This document shows, one piece after another, positions 6,393 through 7,128 of a stretch of 7,128 bases of DNA. The stretch is from Anaerolineae bacterium (lineage in GTDB: Bacteria; Chloroflexota; Anaerolineae; Aggregatilineales; Phototrophicaceae), in NCBI GenBank assembly GCA_025454715.1, contig JALONY010000214.1, forward strand, positions 1-7,128. Direction: 5' to 3'. Both the position numbers and the translations under genes were made by a program. Below the pieces are notes generated by a model, which worked only from the letters and a program-made list of their open reading frames with translations, was not told where the DNA came from and did not search any database. How positions within the stretch are numbered: position 1 is the stretch's first letter; each line of letters begins with the position of its first letter.

Positions 6393-7128
6393 CTATTTCT
6401 TGAACTGCGTGCTTTGGTACGCCCCGAACAGGTCTTGTAGCTTCAGCCGTTGATACTTGCCGGTGGTCGTCACCGGCACGTCCGTCCCGAACAACACCAC
6501 CTTGGGCGACTTCTCGAAGCTCATGCGCGCCCGGCACTGCGCGATGACCTCGGCCTCGGTCACGCTCGCGCCGTCCTCCAACACCACATACGCCCCGACT
6601 TCCTCGCCATAAAAATCGTTGGCAAACCCGACCGCCAATGCCACCTTCACCCCGGGGACGGTCAGCATCACTTCCTCGATGTCGAACGGGCTGAACTTCA
6701 CCCCGCCACGGTTAATCAGTTCCTTCAGCCGCCCGGTGATGAAGAAAAAGCGCCGCCCGCGCTCGTCCACCCGATAAAAGCCCTCGTCACCGGTGCGGAA
6801 CCACCCGAACCGGAACGCCTCGGCGTTGCTTTCGGGGCGCTTGAAGTAGCCCAACATCACGTTGTGCCCGCGCACGCAAATCTCCCCGCGCTCGCCCTCG
6901 CCCAGCGCCACCCCAGCCCCCGCCGCATCGAACACCATCATCTCGAACACCATCATCTCGTTGGCCAGCACCGGCACCCCGATGCTCGGATACCCGTGCT
7001 CGGTCATCCACGCCTGATGTCGCTTCCAAGGCAAATCGATGGGCAAGAAGCACGAGTAACAGGTCGTCTCGCTCAGGCCATAGCCGTGCAACACCGTGAA
7101 GCCGAACGTGTCCTCGAACTCACCGGCC
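6393..7128 (-). CDS. AMP-forming acyl-CoA synthetase, C-terminal part (5' end outside window)
   Basis: This enzyme of the ANL superfamily would activate a carboxylic acid with ATP to an acyl-adenylate and then load it onto CoA or a similar thiol. The frame is open to the window edge, so the GTG at 7094-7092 is internal; 244 residues are visible, about the last half of a 500-550 aa protein. Visible core motifs are GYGLSETT (15-22, A5), GEICVRGHNVMLGYF (81-95), WFRTGDEGFY (109-118, A7 with TGD), ITGRLKELINRGG (130-142, A8 hinge) and TTTGKYQR (220-227) with the A10 catalytic lysine K224. Between A5 and the GEICVRG motif, EMMVF is repeated in tandem (57-66), encoded by a perfect 15-bp duplication. 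Codons end in G more often than in the plus-strand genes. Fatty-acid or other acyl specificity cannot be judged without the N-terminal binding pocket. Confidence 0.92.
   Translation of the reverse strand, partial: AGEFEDTFGFTVLHGYGLSETTCYSCFLPIDLPWKRHQAWMTEHGYPSIGVPVLANEMMVFEMMVFDAAGAGVALGEGERGEICVRGHNVMLGYFKRPESNAEAFRFGWFRTGDEGFYRVDERGRRFFFITGRLKELINRGGVKFSPFDIEEVMLTVPGVKVALAVGFANDFYGEEVGAYVVLEDGASVTEAEVIAQCRARMSFEKSPKVVLFGTDVPVTTTGKYQRLKLQDLFGAYQSTQFKK
6930..6959. repeat. Perfect 15-bp tandem duplication inside the acyl-CoA synthetase gene
   Basis: The unit GAACACCATCATCTC occurs at 6930-6944 and again, identically, at 6945-6959. It is in frame on the minus strand and duplicates the peptide EMMVF. 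Two perfect copies with no divergence suggest a recent slippage event, or an assembly artefact. Confidence 0.9.

Noticed and set aside
1..7128. CRISPR array, tRNA, rRNA, insertion sequence, phage or defence system
   Set aside because: No spaced repeats, no tRNA-like or rRNA-like stretch, no transposase or integrase, and no defence-type domain is visible on either strand.

Overview
This is a GC-rich bacterial chromosomal segment with mostly ordinary genes. The overall character (aspartate kinase sequence, stand-alone WD40 protein, DUF58 protein, C-rich codon use) would suit Chloroflexota (Anaerolineae-like), but no phylogenetic marker is present, so that placement is a low-confidence inference.

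Layout. Bases 1-2215 hold the end of a surface-polysaccharide locus: the C-terminal part of a GT4 glycosyltransferase (cut by the window edge), overlapped by 8 bases by a polyprenyl-phosphate sugar-1-phosphate transferase that would start a repeat unit on the lipid carrier. Bases 2309-3044 hold a DUF58 (vWA-like) gene that is broken: both ends are well conserved, but they lie in different frames and the middle of the domain is missing. Bases 3132-4532 encode a monofunctional aspartate kinase with two ACT domains, preceded by a good promoter and followed by a textbook rho-independent terminator. Bases 4706-5677 encode a compact cytoplasmic seven-bladed WD40 propeller of unknown partner. Bases 5743-6336 encode a YfcE/MJ0936-like metallophosphoesterase behind a perfect TATAAT box. 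Bases 6393-7128, on the minus strand, hold the C-terminal half of an AMP-forming acyl-CoA synthetase, convergent with the phosphoesterase; a 13-bp hairpin lies between the two.

How the genes relate. Only the first two form an evident operon. The others appear to be separate transcription units, each with its own -10-like element 39-53 bases before the start codon, so no multi-gene pathway is shown after base 2215. Every gap between genes is shorter than 180 bases.

I found no new biological system here. What deserves a second look is the internally deleted and frameshifted DUF58 gene, a perfect 15-bp in-frame tandem duplication in the acyl-CoA synthetase, a strand-wide C-over-G asymmetry that holds even where the gene is on the opposite strand, and a recurring (T/G)ACACT -10 element.
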